The position numbers were made by a program, and so were the translations under genes. The notes beneath the pieces were generated by a model. It was not told the DNA's origin. It saw nothing but the letters and a program-made list of their open reading frames with translations, and did not search any database. From Phaeospirillum tilakii (GTDB lineage: Bacteria; Pseudomonadota; Alphaproteobacteria; Rhodospirillales; Magnetospirillaceae): 64,000 bases of DNA. Location of the stretch: the NCBI RefSeq assembly GCF_042683125.1, contig NZ_JBHUIY010000005.1:94735-158734 (forward strand). The letters run 5' to 3'. Shown here piece after piece: positions 26,573-36,165 of the stretch. Each line of letters opens with the position of its first letter. Within the stretch, counting starts at the first letter, position 1.

Positions 26573-27367
26573 GTGAAACAATATCTCGATCTGCTGCGTC
26601 AGGTCCGCACCGAGGGGGTGCGCAAGGGCGACCGCACCGGCACCGGCACGCTGTCGCTGTTCGGGGCGCAGATGCGGTTCGACCTCGCCGACGGCTTCCC
26701 GCTGGTGACCACCAAGAAGCTGCACACCCGTTCGATCTTTCACGAGCTGCTGTGGTTCCTGCGCGGCGAGACCAACATCGCCTCGCTGAAGGCGGAAGGG
26801 GTGTCGATCTGGGACGAATGGGCCGACGAGAACGGCGAGCTTGGGCCGATCTATGGCCGGCAATGGCGGGCGTGGCCGGCGCGCGACGGCGGCACCATCG
26901 ACCAGATCGTCGATCTGGTGGCGCGGATCAAGCGCGAGCCGGATTCGCGCCGGCTGATCGTCTCGGCCTGGAACGTCGCCGATCTGCCCGAGATGGCCCT
27001 GCCGCCCTGCCACTGCCTGTTCCAGTTCTATGTCGCCGAGGGGCGGCTGTCCTGCCAGCTCTATCAGCGTTCGGCCGACCTGTTCCTCGGCGTGCCGTTC
27101 AACATCGCCTCCTATGCCTTGCTGACGGCGATGATCGCCCAGGTCTGCGGGCTGCGGCCGGGCGTGTTCGTCCACACCCTGGGCGACGCCCACCTTTACC
27201 TCAACCACCTGGAGCAGGCCGACCTGCAACTGAGCCGGACGCCGCGTCCGCTGCCCCGGCTGCGGCTCAATCCGGCGATCGACGACCTGTTCGCCTTCGG
27301 CTATGACGACATCGCGATCGAGGGTTACGATCCCCATCCGGCGATCAAGGCCGAGGTGGCGGTATGA
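26573..27367 (+). CDS. thyA: Thymidylate synthase
   Basis: 264 residues from GTG 26573 with AGGGGAG upstream, exactly the length of E. coli ThyA. Folate- and dUMP-site residues: DRTGTGTLSLFG, nucleophile Cys146 in PPCHC, QRSADLFLGVPFNIASYALL and HIYLNH-like HLYLNHLEQ. Methylates dUMP to dTMP with methylenetetrahydrofolate. Coupled to folA by an ATGA overlap, so dihydrofolate made here is recycled by the next gene product. Confidence 0.97.
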   Translation: MKQYLDLLRQVRTEGVRKGDRTGTGTLSLFGAQMRFDLADGFPLVTTKKLHTRSIFHELLWFLRGETNIASLKAEGVSIWDEWADENGELGPIYGRQWRAWPARDGGTIDQIVDLVARIKREPDSRRLIVSAWNVADLPEMALPPCHCLFQFYVAEGRLSCQLYQRSADLFLGVPFNIASYALLTAMIAQVCGLRPGVFVHTLGDAHLYLNHLEQADLQLSRTPRPLPRLRLNPAIDDLFAFGYDDIAIEGYDPHPAIKAEVAV

Positions 27368-27867
27368 GCGTCGCCCTGATCGTCGCCGTCGCCGCCAACG
27401 GAATGATCGGCCGCGACAATGCCCTGCCCTGGCACATCCCGGCCGACCTCAAATGGTTCAAGCGCCAGACCCTGGGCAAGCCGGTCATCATGGGGCGGCG
27501 CACCTGGGACTCACTCGGCCGGCCGCTGCCGGGGCGAACCAACATCGTGCTGACCCGCCAGCCGGGCTGGAGCGCCGAGGGCGCGCTGGTGGCCGCCTCG
27601 CTCGACGCGGCGCTGGCGCTGGCCGAACAGGCCGCCCCCGGGGCCGAGGCGATGGTGATCGGCGGCGCCACCCTTTATGCCGAGGCCCTGCCTTGCGCCG
27701 GGCGGATCTATCTGACCGAGATCGGCAGCGCCTATGACGGCGACACAAGCTTTCCGCCGTTCGACCGGACGGCGTGGCGCGAGGTCAGCCGCGAACCGCA
27801 GGCGGGCGACCCGCCCTTCGCCTTCGTCGTGCTGGAAAGAGTCGCTCCGCCCCAACCAGCATGTTAG
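27364..27867 (+). CDS. folA: Dihydrofolate reductase
   Basis: 167 residues from ATG 27364. Family features: ALIVAVAANGMIGRDNALPWHIPADLKWFK (folate pocket, Asp27-equivalent), PVIMGRRTWDSLGRPLPGR (NADPH), VIGGATLYAEAL. Reduces dihydrofolate to tetrahydrofolate with NADPH. Second gene of the thyA-folA pair. Confidence 0.97.
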   Translation: MSVALIVAVAANGMIGRDNALPWHIPADLKWFKRQTLGKPVIMGRRTWDSLGRPLPGRTNIVLTRQPGWSAEGALVAASLDAALALAEQAAPGAEAMVIGGATLYAEALPCAGRIYLTEIGSAYDGDTSFPPFDRTAWREVSREPQAGDPPFAFVVLERVAPPQPAC

Positions 27868-27905
27868 GCTGAAGGTCGTATTCCTCCTAGCGACGGCAGA
27901 AAGCC

Positions 27906-28139
27906 ATGGCTGACGAATCCAACGACCTGCTTTCCGCGATCGGGTCCCGCCTGACCGGGGTGACCCCGACCAGTCCGCGCCGGCCCCGCGCCGCCGGCTC
28001 GACCCAGAGCCGCGGCCGCGCCAATGCCGGCCCCAGTCCCAACGGCCCGCGCGGCCGGCGGATGCTGGCCGCCGACACCCCGATCGACAGCCTCGACCGG
28101 CACGCCCCGCGCGGAACCTATATCGACCTGCTGGTGTGA
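27906..28139 (+). CDS. Small unknown protein between folA and the M24 peptidase
   Basis: 77 residues from ATG 27906 with GAAAG upstream. Middle is low-complexity and basic (Pro/Arg/Ser/Gly, about residues 22-52, probably disordered); the ends are more ordered, ESNDLLSAIGSRL at the start and DTPIDSLDRHAPRGTYIDLLV at the end. No known domain recognised. The stop lies 2 bases before the next start, so it is translationally coupled to the peptidase gene. Confidence 0.6.
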   Translation: MADESNDLLSAIGSRLTGVTPTSPRRPRAAGSTQSRGRANAGPSPNGPRGRRMLAADTPIDSLDRHAPRGTYIDLLV

Positions 28140-28141
28140 CG

Positions 28142-29965
28142 ATGACCGACCTCCGCCCCGTCGCGCCGGATCCGGCGGCGGCGGACCGGCTTGACGCCCT
28201 GCGCGCCGAACTGGCCCGGCGCGGCCTGACCGGCTTCCTGATTCCCCGCGCCGATGAGCATCTCGGCGAATATGTCCCGCCCTCGGCCCAGCGTCTGGCC
28301 TGGCTGACCGGCTTCACCGGCTCGGCCGGGCTCGCCGTGGTGCTGCGCGACCGCGCCGCCCTGTTCAGCGACGGACGCTACACCCTGCAGATGCGGGCCG
28401 AAATCGACACCAGCCGGATCGAGCCGCTGCACCAGACCGAAACCCCGCCGGCGCGCTGGCTGGCCGGGGCGCTGGCGGCGGGCGACCGGCTCGGCTTCGA
28501 TCCGCGCCTGCACACCCCGGAACAGATCGAGCCGCTGCGCGCCGCCTGCGAACGGGCCGGCGCGCTGCTGCTGCCCTGCCCCGCCAATCCGCTCGACGCG
28601 ATCTGGACCACCAACCGCCCCGCCCCGCCCTGCGCCCCGGTCGAGATCCACCCCGAGGCCTTGGCCGGGGCCAGCTCGGCCGACAAGCGGGCGCGGATCG
28701 CCCAGGCCCTGCGCGAGGCCGGCTGCGACGCGCTGGTGCTGACCGCGCCGGACTCGATCGCGTGGCTGCTCAACATCCGGGGCGGCGACGTCGAACACAC
28801 TCCGCTGGCGCTGTCCTTCGCTATCGTCGCCGCCGACGCGACCGTCGAATGGCTGATCGACCCGGCCAAGCTCGGCGCCCCCGGGCTGGCCGACCATCTC
28901 GGCCCGGCGGTGCGGACCGCCCCGCCCGAGCATCTCGACGCGGCACTCGACCGGCTCGGCGCCGCCGGGCTGCGGGTGCGGATCGATCCCGCCGCCACCG
29001 CCTGCGCGGTGGTCGAACGGCTGCGGCAGGCCGGGGCGCGGATCGAACGCGGCGCCGATCCCTGCCTCGGCCCCAAGGCCTGCAAGAACGCGGCGGAAAG
29101 CGCCGGCACCCGCGCCGCCCACCGCCGCGACGGGGTGGCGATGGCCCGGTTCCTGGCGTGGCTGGCCCAGGCCGGCCCGGCCGGCGCCACCGACGAGATC
29201 GGCGCCGCCGCGATGCTGGAACGCTGCCGCGCCGAGGGCGCGCTCTATCGCGGCCTCTCCTTCGCCACCATCTCCGCCGCCGGCCCCAACGGCGCGGTGG
29301 TGCATTACCATGCGAGCCCGGCCAGCAACCGCCGCCTCGCCCCGGGCGAGCTGTATCTGGTCGATTCCGGTGGCCAGTACCAGGACGGCACCACCGACGT
29401 CACCCGCACCGTGGCGATCGGCCCGGTCGAGGCCGAGGCCCGCGCCCGCTTCACCCTGGTGCTGAAGGGACATATCGCCCTGGCCCGCGCCCGCTTCCCC
29501 GTCGGCACCACCGGCAGCCAGCTCGACGTGCTGGCGCGGCGGCCGCTATGGGAGGAAGGGCTCGATTACGACCACGGCACCGGCCACGGCGTCGGCAGCT
29601 TCCTGTCGGTGCATGAGGGGCCGCAGCGGATCTCCAAGCTCGGCAACACCATCGCCCTCCAGCCGGGGATGATCGTCTCGAACGAACCCGGCTATTACAA
29701 GGCCGGGGCCTACGGCATCCGCATCGAAAATCTGGTCCAGGTGGTCGAACTGCCCGCCCCGCCCGGAGCGGAACGGCCGCTGCTCGGCTTCGACACCCTG
29801 ACCCTGGTGCCGATCGACCGCGCCCTGATCGACCCGGCCGGGCTCGACCCGAGCGAACGGGCCTGGCTCGACGCCTACCACGCCCGGGTACGGGCCGAGA
29901 TCGGACCCGACCTCGATCCCGCCACCGCCGCTTGGCTCGACCAGGCCACCCGGCCGCTCGATTAG
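28142..29965 (+). CDS. pepP: Xaa-Pro aminopeptidase P, M24 family (three-domain type)
   Basis: 607 residues from ATG 28142 (GTG 28136 in frame is possible). Two creatinase-like N-terminal domains (about 1-160 and 165-310) precede the pita-bread catalytic domain. Dinuclear metal ligands are visible: Asp in YLVDSGGQY and DGTTDVTRT, His in HGTGHGVGSFLSVHEGP, Glu in NEPGYYKAGAYGIRIEN. It belongs to the long aminopeptidase-P group rather than the 440-residue E. coli PepP type. Removes N-terminal residues before proline. Repeat B1 starts directly after its TAG stop. Confidence 0.92.
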   Translation: MTDLRPVAPDPAAADRLDALRAELARRGLTGFLIPRADEHLGEYVPPSAQRLAWLTGFTGSAGLAVVLRDRAALFSDGRYTLQMRAEIDTSRIEPLHQTETPPARWLAGALAAGDRLGFDPRLHTPEQIEPLRAACERAGALLLPCPANPLDAIWTTNRPAPPCAPVEIHPEALAGASSADKRARIAQALREAGCDALVLTAPDSIAWLLNIRGGDVEHTPLALSFAIVAADATVEWLIDPAKLGAPGLADHLGPAVRTAPPEHLDAALDRLGAAGLRVRIDPAATACAVVERLRQAGARIERGADPCLGPKACKNAAESAGTRAAHRRDGVAMARFLAWLAQAGPAGATDEIGAAAMLERCRAEGALYRGLSFATISAAGPNGAVVHYHASPASNRRLAPGELYLVDSGGQYQDGTTDVTRTVAIGPVEAEARARFTLVLKGHIALARARFPVGTTGSQLDVLARRPLWEEGLDYDHGTGHGVGSFLSVHEGPQRISKLGNTIALQPGMIVSNEPGYYKAGAYGIRIENLVQVVELPAPPGAERPLLGFDTLTLVPIDRALIDPAGLDPSERAWLDAYHARVRAEIGPDLDPATAAWLDQATRPLD

Positions 29966-30085
29966 GCGGGCTGCCGCCCCGCGCGGGGAGCAAAGTTCCC
30001 CGCCCCCCTCCTGTCTTTATCGATGAAAACAAAGGGGGTCCGGGGCATCGCCCCGGCCGGGTCCGTGGGCGGAGCCCGCGCAACA
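29966..30085 (+). repeat. Palindromic repeat family B, copy 1
   Basis: GCGGGCTGCCGCC at the left, a T/A-rich centre (TCTTTATCGATGAAAACAAAGGGGG), then GGGGCATCGCCCC and GTGGGCGGAGCCCGC at the right. Matches 48168-48278 in order and in both end motifs. Begins on the base after the pepP stop codon. May serve as terminator between pepP and the convergent gene at 30132. Confidence 0.7.
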
Positions 30086-30131
30086 TCGCGCTCTCGCGCC
30101 CACGGCGTGGCCGGGACCCCACCGAGAGACT

Positions 30132-30479
30132 TCAGTCGAAGCTGAAGCCCTGGTCCTTCATGTACAGGTTATGTACCTTACAGAAATCAACCGAGAACTT
30201 TTCGGCTTCGTAGCCCTGCCAGCCGACCTTGAAGGGCACGACACAGTTTCCTTCGTCGCTGCCCCAATCCATTTCGGCCTCTTCGCCCGGCTTGAGGGTG
30301 AAGTTGATCCAGTTCTTGCTCCACTTGCCATCCTCGTAGGTATAGAACCCGATGATGGTGTATTCGGACGATTTGTTGTGGAGATTGAATTTGTAGGTAT
30401 CGCCGGCCCAGGCCGACGGCGTCGCCAGCAGCCCCGCCACCGCCCCGATCAGGGCGGCCCCCAGCAGCATCTTGCGCAT
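30132..30479 (-). CDS. Small secreted protein, unknown
   Basis: 115 residues from ATG 30479, with GGGAGAGACAGG upstream. Clear Sec signal peptide (residues 1-26, cleavage after AWA). The mature part is about 89 residues, rich in aromatic and charged residues, probably a small beta-sandwich: YKFNLHNKSSEYTIIGFYTYEDGKW, then LKPGEEAEMDWGSDEG and two cysteines (NCVVPF, DFCKVH) that could form a disulfide. The pattern of a structure decorated by backbone-exposing NLHNKS motifs resembles extracellular DUF-type proteins, but I cannot name a family. Lower GC than neighbours. Confidence 0.75.
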   Translation of the reverse strand: MRKMLLGAALIGAVAGLLATPSAWAGDTYKFNLHNKSSEYTIIGFYTYEDGKWSKNWINFTLKPGEEAEMDWGSDEGNCVVPFKVGWQGYEAEKFSVDFCKVHNLYMKDQGFSFD

Positions 30480-30646
30480 CCTGTCTCTCCCGCTTGCCAC
30501 GCCGCTGTCCCTGCCTCCCGTGAGGACAAGCGACCGCGAGCCATGGTGATGGTTGGTACCGAAGCGAGAGGAGGCGCCACCCCTACTCCTATGACTATAG
30601 CCCAGAGACGGCTCCTCCCAAAGCGCATAATCGCATCGGGAAGGGG

Positions 30647-31453
30647 TCAGTCGCCGCCGAACGGGGTAACGGTGTGGCCGTGACCGAGCGGGCCGTGGCC
30701 GGCGCCGAAGCCGGGCGCGGCGGCGATGGCGCGGCGCAGATAGGCGCGGGCGCGGGCCACCGCCGCGTCGAGATCGAGCCCCTGGGCCAGCCCGGCGGCG
30801 ATCGCCGAGGCCAGGGTGCAGCCGGTGCCGTGGGTGGCCCGGGTCGGCAGGCGGCGATCGGCGAACCGGCGCACCCCGTCGGCATCGACCAGCAGATCGA
30901 CCAGATCGTCGCCGGGCAGGTGGCCGCCCTTCAGCAGCACCGCCCGCGCCCCCAGCCGCAGCAGGTCGCGCGCCGCCGCCTCCATCGCGGTGGCGTCGGG
31001 GATGGCGCGGCCGAGCAGGGCCTCGGCCTCGGGCAGATTGGGGGTCAGCAGCCGGGCGCGCGGGATCAGCCGCGCGGTCAGGGTGGCCACCGCCGCCGGA
31101 TCGAGCAGGGCGGCGCCGCCCTTGGCGACCATCACCGGATCGAGCACCAGCGGCACCGAAGGCGCGGCGGCCAGGGCGTCGGCCACCGCCTCAATGATCG
31201 GGGCCGACACCAGCATCCCGGTCTTGAGACAATCGGCGCCGATGTCGCCCAGCACCACCTCGATCTGGCGGCGGACGAAGGCCGGCGGCACCGGTTCGAC
31301 CCCGAACACGCCGAGGGTGTTCTGGGCGGTCAGTGCGGTCAGCGCGGTGGCGGCATAGCCGCCCAGGCAGGTCACCGCCTTGATGTCGGCCTGGATGCCG
31401 GCACCGCCGCCGGAATCCGAACCGGCGATGATCAGGACCCGGCCGAAATGCAT
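30647..31453 (-). CDS. thiD: Hydroxymethylpyrimidine/phosphomethylpyrimidine kinase
   Basis: 268 residues from ATG 31453 with GGAGGGCGAGG upstream. Ribokinase-like fold: VLIIAGSDSGGGAGIQADIK, LTAQNTLGV, CLKTGML, DPVMVAKGG, LTPNLPEAEALLG, LLKGGHL and the ATP/anion-hole motif THGTGCTLASAIAAGLAQG. Phosphorylates HMP and HMP-P for thiamine synthesis. Single gene; I see no TPP riboswitch in the 75-base leader. Confidence 0.96.
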   Translation of the reverse strand: MHFGRVLIIAGSDSGGGAGIQADIKAVTCLGGYAATALTALTAQNTLGVFGVEPVPPAFVRRQIEVVLGDIGADCLKTGMLVSAPIIEAVADALAAAPSVPLVLDPVMVAKGGAALLDPAAVATLTARLIPRARLLTPNLPEAEALLGRAIPDATAMEAAARDLLRLGARAVLLKGGHLPGDDLVDLLVDADGVRRFADRRLPTRATHGTGCTLASAIAAGLAQGLDLDAAVARARAYLRRAIAAAPGFGAGHGPLGHGHTVTPFGGD

Positions 31454-31528
31454 CCTCGCCCTCCCCTTCGCTGGCATTGCCCGGATGGTGCTAAGCCATT
31501 TCGGCCCGCTTGACCAGAGGGCGCCGGA

Positions 31529-33235
31529 TCAGGCCTGCCGGATGTCGGCGACGAAACGATCGACCTCGCCGCGCAGCGAGTCGCAGCGTTCGGCCAGCGC
31601 CAGCACCGCGTCGAGCATCTCGCGCGCCGAACGGCCGGTCTGATCGGCCGCCTCGGACACGCCCCCGACATTGCGGGTCACCGCCCGGGTGCCGCCGGCC
31701 GCCTCCAGCACGTTGCGGGCGATCTCGGCGGTGGCGCTGCCCTGGCCGTCCACCGCGGCGGAGACCTGACCGCCGATCGCGTTGATCTCGCGGATGATCG
31801 CGCCGATATGGTCGATCGCCCCCACCGTCTCGCCGGTGGCGGCCTGCACCGCCGCGATCTGGCGGGTGATCTCCTCGGTGGCCCGCGCGGTCTGGCTGGC
31901 CAGCCCCTTGACCTCGCCCGCCACCACCGCGAAGCCCTTGCCGGCCTCGCCCGCCCGCGCCGCCTCGATGGTGGCGTTCAAGGCCAGCAGGTTGGTCTGG
32001 CTGGCGATGTCGCTGATCAGCGCCACCACCGTGCCGATCCGCTCGGCCGCCTCGGCCAGCCCGCGCACCTTGCCGTTGGTCTGCTCCGCCTCGGCCTCGG
32101 CGGCGGCGGCGATGCGCGAGGATTCGCCGACCTGCCGCTTGATCTCGTCGATCGAGGCGGTCAGTTCCTCGGCGGCGGTGGCGACCGCCTCGACATTGGC
32201 GGCGGCGCGCTCGGCGGCGATCGCCGCCTCGCCGACCATCCCGGCGGTGGCGCGGGCATTGCCCTCCATCCCGTCGGCGGCGCTGCGCAGCCCGCGCAGC
32301 GACAGGGCGATCCCGCCCAGCCCGTCATCGGCCACCCCGGAGAAATCGCGCGCCAGCCGCTCGATCCGTTCGGCCTTGTGGCGGCGCTCCTCCTCGTCGC
32401 GGCGGCGGCTGGCGGTCGCCTCGCCCAGTTGGGCCTGTTCGTCACGGAACAAGGCGAGGGTGCGGGCGATGCGGCCGAATTCGTCGCGCCGGTCGGGGCT
32501 GAGGCGCAGCGGCGCGTCCTCGCCGCCGGCGATGACGTCGAGATCCCCCTCGAGCAGGGCGAACGCCCCGCCGATCGCGCGACGCAGCCACTGCGCCACC
32601 ACCAGGGTCAGCACCAGCACCGCGACGAAGATCGCGGCGATGGCGACGAAGGCGCCGTCGGCACCGCTGCGCGCGGCGGCGGCGGCGGTCAGGGTGGCGG
32701 CGGTCTCGCGATTGGACAGGGCGGCGATATGGTCGCTGAGGGCGGCGCAGCGATTGGAGATGTCGTCGGTGACCTGGTCGAAATCCTCCATCGCCTCGTT
32801 GCCGCGTTCGATTCCGTCCGAGACGTAGAGCGCGGCCATCGCCCGCCCCGACTGGTAATAGGACGGGAAGCGGGTGGCGATGGCGTCGAGTTCGGCCGCG
32901 ATGTCGGCCTGGCCCAGCCGGGCGGCCAGCGCCCGGGCCTCGGTCATGTCCTTGGCGAAGGCCTGGGCCCAGCGTTCGGCGTCGTCATAGCTGTCGGCGT
33001 GATGGGTGGCGGCGACGTCGGTGAGGTACTGCTGCACCTGGGTGACGTCGAGCCGGATCGCGGTGGTGGCGCGCAGCAGCGGCACGATCACCTCGCCGGT
33101 ATGACGGGCGCCGGCCTCGGCCTCGGCCAGCCGCGGCCGCTGCGCCGACAAGGCGGCGAAGATCACCCCGCCGCACAACAGAATCCCCGCCAGCATCACC
33201 GCCAGCACCGCCGTAACCGACCGTTGCAGGGTCAT
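31529..33235 (-). CDS. Methyl-accepting chemotaxis protein with helical-bundle sensor
   Basis: 568 residues from ATG 33235 with GGGAGGCGATC upstream. Membrane segments at about residues 10-30 and 192-213; the periplasmic part between (TTAIRLDVTQVQQYLTDVAATHH) has the character of a four-helix-bundle sensor. A HAMP-like segment and a long coiled coil precede the signalling tip ISDIASQTNLLALNATIEAARAGE and GFAVVAGEVKGLA. The core is nearly identical to that of the other chemoreceptor at 22416 but the sensors are unrelated, so the two respond to different signals. No C-terminal methyltransferase-docking motif. Confidence 0.92.
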   Translation of the reverse strand: MTLQRSVTAVLAVMLAGILLCGGVIFAALSAQRPRLAEAEAGARHTGEVIVPLLRATTAIRLDVTQVQQYLTDVAATHHADSYDDAERWAQAFAKDMTEARALAARLGQADIAAELDAIATRFPSYYQSGRAMAALYVSDGIERGNEAMEDFDQVTDDISNRCAALSDHIAALSNRETAATLTAAAAARSGADGAFVAIAAIFVAVLVLTLVVAQWLRRAIGGAFALLEGDLDVIAGGEDAPLRLSPDRRDEFGRIARTLALFRDEQAQLGEATASRRRDEEERRHKAERIERLARDFSGVADDGLGGIALSLRGLRSAADGMEGNARATAGMVGEAAIAAERAAANVEAVATAAEELTASIDEIKRQVGESSRIAAAAEAEAEQTNGKVRGLAEAAERIGTVVALISDIASQTNLLALNATIEAARAGEAGKGFAVVAGEVKGLASQTARATEEITRQIAAVQAATGETVGAIDHIGAIIREINAIGGQVSAAVDGQGSATAEIARNVLEAAGGTRAVTRNVGGVSEAADQTGRSAREMLDAVLALAERCDSLRGEVDRFVADIRQA

Positions 33236-33498
33236 CGATCGCCTCCCGTTTGGGGGATTTGTTACCTTAGCCCAAGTCGAACCAGACCTAAAGACATAAA
33301 CCGGAGGCAGGCACCGCCCGCCGCCGCCGCCGGCCGGGCCGGAACGGGCGCGGACGGGCTCCGGCGCGGGGGTGGCGGGGGGTTTTGCCGCCGCCGGCGC
33401 ATTTCCCGTTTGCCGCGCCGGGGTAAAAGCGGTACATCGGGCATCACCCGACCAACGGGTGGCCGGGCGATGCCGCTTGGCCGCCCCCGTTCCAGGTT

Positions 33499-34650
33499 AT
33501 GACCGCGTCGATGACCGATTTCGCCAACCGGGCCCTGCTGCCCGCCGGCCTGCGCGACATGCTCCCGCCCGATGCCGCCGAGGAAGCCGGCGTGATCGAA
33601 CGCCTGCTGCGCACCTTCGCCGCCCATGGGTTCGAGCGGGTCAAGCCGCCGCTGATCGAATTCGAGGAAAGCCTGCTCGACGGCCCCGGCGCCGCCGCCG
33701 CCGGCCAGACCTTCCGCGTGCTCGATCCGTTGAGCCAGCGGCTGATGGGCCTGCGCGCCGACATCACCCCCCAGGTCGCCCGCATCGCCACCACCCGGCT
33801 GGCGACCCGGCCGCGCCCGCTGCGGCTGTCCTATTCCGGTCAGGTGCTGCGGGTGAAGGGCAGCCAGCTGCGCGCCGACCGCCAGTTCGCCCAGGCCGGG
33901 ATCGAGCTGATCGGCTCCGAGTCCGCCGCCGCCGACGCCGAGGTGCTGACCCTGGCCGCCGAGGGGCTGATCGGGCTGGGGATCGACGGCGTCACCGCCG
34001 ATCTGGCCCTGCCGACCCTGGCCGCCACCCTGTTCGCCGCCTTCGGGATCGAGGGCGACACCGCCGAGCGGCTGCGTCACGCCCTCGACCACAAGGATTC
34101 CGCCGCCGTCGCCGCGCTGGACGGCCCGGCCGCGCCGCTGTTGCAGGCGCTGATCGCCGCCGCCGGCCCGGCCGACCGCGCCCTGGCCGCGCTGGCCGCG
34201 CTCGATCTGCCGCCCGCCGCCGCCGCCGAGCGCGACCGCCTCGCCGCCGTGGTGGCGCAGGTCGCCGCCGCCCTGCCCGGCCTGCCGCTGACGGTCGATC
34301 CGGTCGAAAGCCGGGGCTTCGAATATCATTGCGGGGTGGGCTTCACCCTCTATGCCCGCGCCCTGGGCGCCGAGCTGGGCCGGGGCGGGCGCTATCGCGC
34401 CGGCGGCACCGAGCCGGCGGTCGGCGCCACCCTGTTCCTCGATTCGGTGATCGCGGCGGTGCCGTCGGCGCCGCGCCCCGCCCGGGTGTTCGTCCCGGCC
34501 GGCACGGCGCGGGCCGAGGCCGAGCGGCTGCGGGCCGAGGGGCTGGTCACCGTTGCCGGACTCGATCCGGTCGCCGACGAGGCGGCCGAGGCGAAGCGGC
34601 TCGGCTGCGGGCGCCGGCTCGGGCCGGCCGGCCTGATCGACGTGGTTTAA
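33499..34650 (+). CDS. hisZ: ATP phosphoribosyltransferase regulatory subunit
   Basis: 383 residues from ATG 33499 (ATG 33511 also possible). HisRS-like fold without tRNA-binding domain: LLPAGLRDMLPPDAAEEA, ADITPQVARIA (motif 2-like), QLRADRQFAQAGIELIG, GFEYHCGVGFTLYA and GRGGRYRAG. It pairs with the short HisG enzyme, in the first step of histidine synthesis, and gives histidine feedback; hisG itself is not in the window. It is followed by purA 27 bases later, an arrangement common in this bacterial group. Confidence 0.93.
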   Translation: MTASMTDFANRALLPAGLRDMLPPDAAEEAGVIERLLRTFAAHGFERVKPPLIEFEESLLDGPGAAAAGQTFRVLDPLSQRLMGLRADITPQVARIATTRLATRPRPLRLSYSGQVLRVKGSQLRADRQFAQAGIELIGSESAAADAEVLTLAAEGLIGLGIDGVTADLALPTLAATLFAAFGIEGDTAERLRHALDHKDSAAVAALDGPAAPLLQALIAAAGPADRALAALAALDLPPAAAAERDRLAAVVAQVAAALPGLPLTVDPVESRGFEYHCGVGFTLYARALGAELGRGGRYRAGGTEPAVGATLFLDSVIAAVPSAPRPARVFVPAGTARAEAERLRAEGLVTVAGLDPVADEAAEAKRLGCGRRLGPAGLIDVV

Positions 34651-34677
34651 GCAAAGCAAGCAAGGCGGAAAAGAACG

Positions 34678-35967
<1,290 letters not shown>

Positions 35968-35993
35968 CCCCGGGGCGGAACCCGGAATTTCGC

Positions 35994-36021
35994 CCGGAGC
36001 GGCAAAAAGCTGCCGCTCCGG
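35994..36021 (+). terminator. Stem-loop after purA
   Basis: Perfect 11-bp inverted repeat CCGGAGCGGCA / TGCCGCTCCGG with a 6-base loop, 27 bases after the purA stop. There is no T run directly after it, so it is either a weak intrinsic terminator or a 3' processing/stability hairpin. Confidence 0.6.
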
Positions 36022-36165
36022 CCCCGGCCGCGAAACGTTTTGTAAAGCAGAGTGCGGTTCTGATGGGGAAAGGGGCGGATCGGTTTCCGGTTTGAAGGCG
36101 CCGGCAACGCCTTTACACTGCCGAGGCCGCCCGGGCTGCGAGCGGACGACAACCGGGTGGGGACG

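Noticed and set aside
30480..31528. TPP riboswitch for thiD or other known riboswitches
   Set aside because: The thiD leader is only 75 bases and lacks the conserved TPP elements; no SAM, preQ1 or cobalamin-type structure recognised elsewhere.
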